Shown one piece after another: positions 32,116-32,683 of a DNA stretch of 32,683 nucleotides (the first letter of the stretch is position 1; each line of letters opens with the position of its first letter). This stretch comes from an uncultured Eubacteriales bacterium (GTDB taxonomy: Bacteria > Bacillota > Clostridia > Lachnospirales > Lachnospiraceae): contig OMWV01000027.1 of assembly GCA_900314845.1 (NCBI GenBank), positions 1 through 32,683 of the forward strand. The letters are read 5' to 3'. A model generated the notes under the pieces. It saw only the letters and a program-made list of their open reading frames with translations, searched no databases and was not told the DNA's origin. The translations under genes were made by a program, and so were the position numbers.

Positions 32116-32145
32116 AAAAAGGAGCAGTGACATATGCACTGCTCC
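32116..32145 (-). terminator. Terminator of the right tRNA array
   Basis: On the minus strand GGAGCAGTG pairs perfectly with CACTGCTCC around a 7-base loop, followed by five T residues. It lies 9 bases after tRNA-Arg. Confidence 0.92.
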
Positions 32146-32154
32146 CTATAATTA

Positions 32155-32228
32155 CGTGCGTGACAGGATTCGAACCCGCGACACCTTGGTCCGTAGCCAA
32201 GTGCTCTATCCAGCTGAGCTACACACAC
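32155..32228 (-). tRNA. tRNA-Arg (anticodon ACG)
   Basis: A 74-base cloverleaf. Acceptor GTGTGTG pairs with CACGCAC (one G-T pair), the D arm is AGCTCAGCTGGATAGAGC, the anticodon loop is CTACGGA and the T arm is CGGGTTCGAATCCTG. The first anticodon base is expected to be deaminated to inosine. It is last in the array and has no encoded CCA. Confidence 0.95.
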
Positions 32229-32243
32229 ATATATTCAGTTTTA

Positions 32244-32329
32244 TGCCGGCGACCGGGATCGAACCGGTACGAACGATTAGGTTCGCAGGATTTTAAGTCC
32301 TGTGCGTCTGCCAGTTCCGCCACGCCGGC
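32244..32329 (-). tRNA. tRNA-Leu (anticodon TAA)
   Basis: An 86-base class II tRNA with a long variable arm. Acceptor GCCGGCG pairs with CGCCGGC, the anticodon loop is CTTAAAA and the T arm is CCGGTTCGATCCCGG. It reads UUA/UUG codons. No CCA is encoded. Confidence 0.95.
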
Positions 32330-32333
32330 AAAA

Positions 32334-32406
32334 TGGAACCTACAGGGCTCGAACCTGTGACCCTCTGCTTGTAAGGCAGATGCTCTCCCAGCTGAGCTAA
32401 GATTCC
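32334..32406 (-). tRNA. tRNA-Val (anticodon TAC)
   Basis: A 73-base cloverleaf with acceptor GGAATCT against AGGTTCC, anticodon stem TCTGC/GCAGA around CTTACAA, and T arm ACAGGTTCGAGCCCTGT. No CCA is encoded. Confidence 0.95.
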
Positions 32407-32431
32407 ACGTAAATGGAAAACTTACGAAAAA

Positions 32432-32505
32432 CGACCCAGACGAGACTCGAACTCGTGACCTCCGCCGTGACAGGGCGGCGCTCTAACCAACTGAGCCACT
32501 GGGCC
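32432..32505 (-). tRNA. tRNA-Asp (anticodon GTC)
   Basis: A 74-base cloverleaf with acceptor GGCCCAG against CTGGGTC, discriminator G as expected for aspartate, anticodon loop CTGTCAC and T arm ACGAGTTCGAGTCTCGT. No CCA is encoded. Confidence 0.95.
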
Positions 32506-32608
32506 TTAATTACAGCTATATTGGGAATCATAAGCAGACACTTACTGTCTGCCCTGAGACTGAGAGGAAAATCCCGAACCTTGCGGGCAATCCCCCTATC
32601 TCTTATAG
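32506..32608. other. 103-base spacer inside the right tRNA array
   Basis: The spacer between the CAT tRNA and tRNA-Asp is much longer than the others in this array. On the minus strand it contains a GCAGACA/TGTCTGC stem around GTAAG, without a T-run, and no promoter boxes I trust. It is most likely removed during tRNA maturation. Confidence 0.5.
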
Positions 32609-32682
32609 TGGACCTTCAGGGACTCGAACCCGGGACCGACCGGTTATGAGCCGGTTGCTCTAACCAACTGAGCTAAAGGTCC
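32609..32682 (-). tRNA. tRNA with anticodon CAT (Ile2 or elongator Met)
   Basis: A 74-base cloverleaf ending one base before the window edge. Acceptor GGACCTT pairs with AAGGTCC, the D arm is AGCTCAGTTGGTTAGAGC, the anticodon loop is CTCATAA and the T arm is CCGGGTTCGAGTCCCTG. It lacks the mismatched first acceptor pair and the GGG/CCC anticodon stem of initiator tRNA. The GGACCTTTAGCTCAG start resembles Firmicute tRNA-Ile2, whose C34 is changed to lysidine, so isoleucine may be the true identity. No CCA is encoded. Confidence 0.9.
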
Positions 32683-32683
32683 A

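Noticed and set aside
32046-32228. 60-residue frame starting MCVAQLDRALGYG
   Set aside because: It reads through tRNA-Arg and is a common false ORF.

Overview
The window comes from a low-to-mid GC Firmicute, most likely of the family Lachnospiraceae. The clues are the gene order rplQ-ecfA1-ecfA2-ecfT-truA-rplM-rpsI after the S10/spc/alpha ribosomal clusters, strong AGGAGG-type ribosome binding sites, zinc-type S14 and L36, an L17 with an internal lysine-rich insertion, and clostridial crt/hbd genes. Every convincing gene lies on the minus strand, so the DNA is transcribed from right to left.

From right to left: a tRNA array (Met-or-Ile2 CAT, Asp, Val, Leu-TAA, Arg-ACG) closes with a terminator. 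Next come a DUF5662 protein, a THUMP-type rRNA methyltransferase, a papain-like lipoprotein peptidase, RdgB and a YfcE-like phosphoesterase. A second tRNA array (Arg-TCT, His, Gln, Lys, Leu-TAG) has its own promoter and terminator. It is followed by a two-gene crt-hbd unit of butyrate metabolism and a three-gene surface-polysaccharide unit. That unit consists of a polyprenyl sugar-phosphate transferase with a degenerate extra catalytic domain, a DUF4422 protein and RmlA. Each of these two units ends in a terminator hairpin.

The centre (about 5.0-20.5 kb) is one long translation operon running rpsJ to rplQ. It starts at a promoter with a structured leader of about 250 nt and ends at a strong terminator after rplQ. 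It encodes 25 ribosomal proteins plus SecY, adenylate kinase, IF-1 and the RNA polymerase alpha subunit. The methionine aminopeptidase gene (map), usual between adk and infA, is absent. Several gaps between genes hold hairpins that could tune expression, notably adk-infA, rpmJ-rpsM, rpsH-rplF and rplW-rplB. Five junctions in the window use the stop/start overlap TAATG. Downstream lie the ECF vitamin-transport energising module (ecfA1, ecfA2, ecfT) with truA, then rplM-rpsI from a near-consensus promoter whose -35 box contains the truA stop codon.

The left 530 bases do not look chromosomal. Directly after rpsI come a terminator, two pairs of nested direct repeats and two hairpin terminators. 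The start of a ParA-type ATPase gene then runs off the edge. This resembles one end of an integrative conjugative element joined to the 3' end of rpsI. That junction and the polyprenyl transferase with a dead extra catalytic domain are the two most unusual things seen. No CRISPR array, toxin-antitoxin pair or complete novel defence system is visible.
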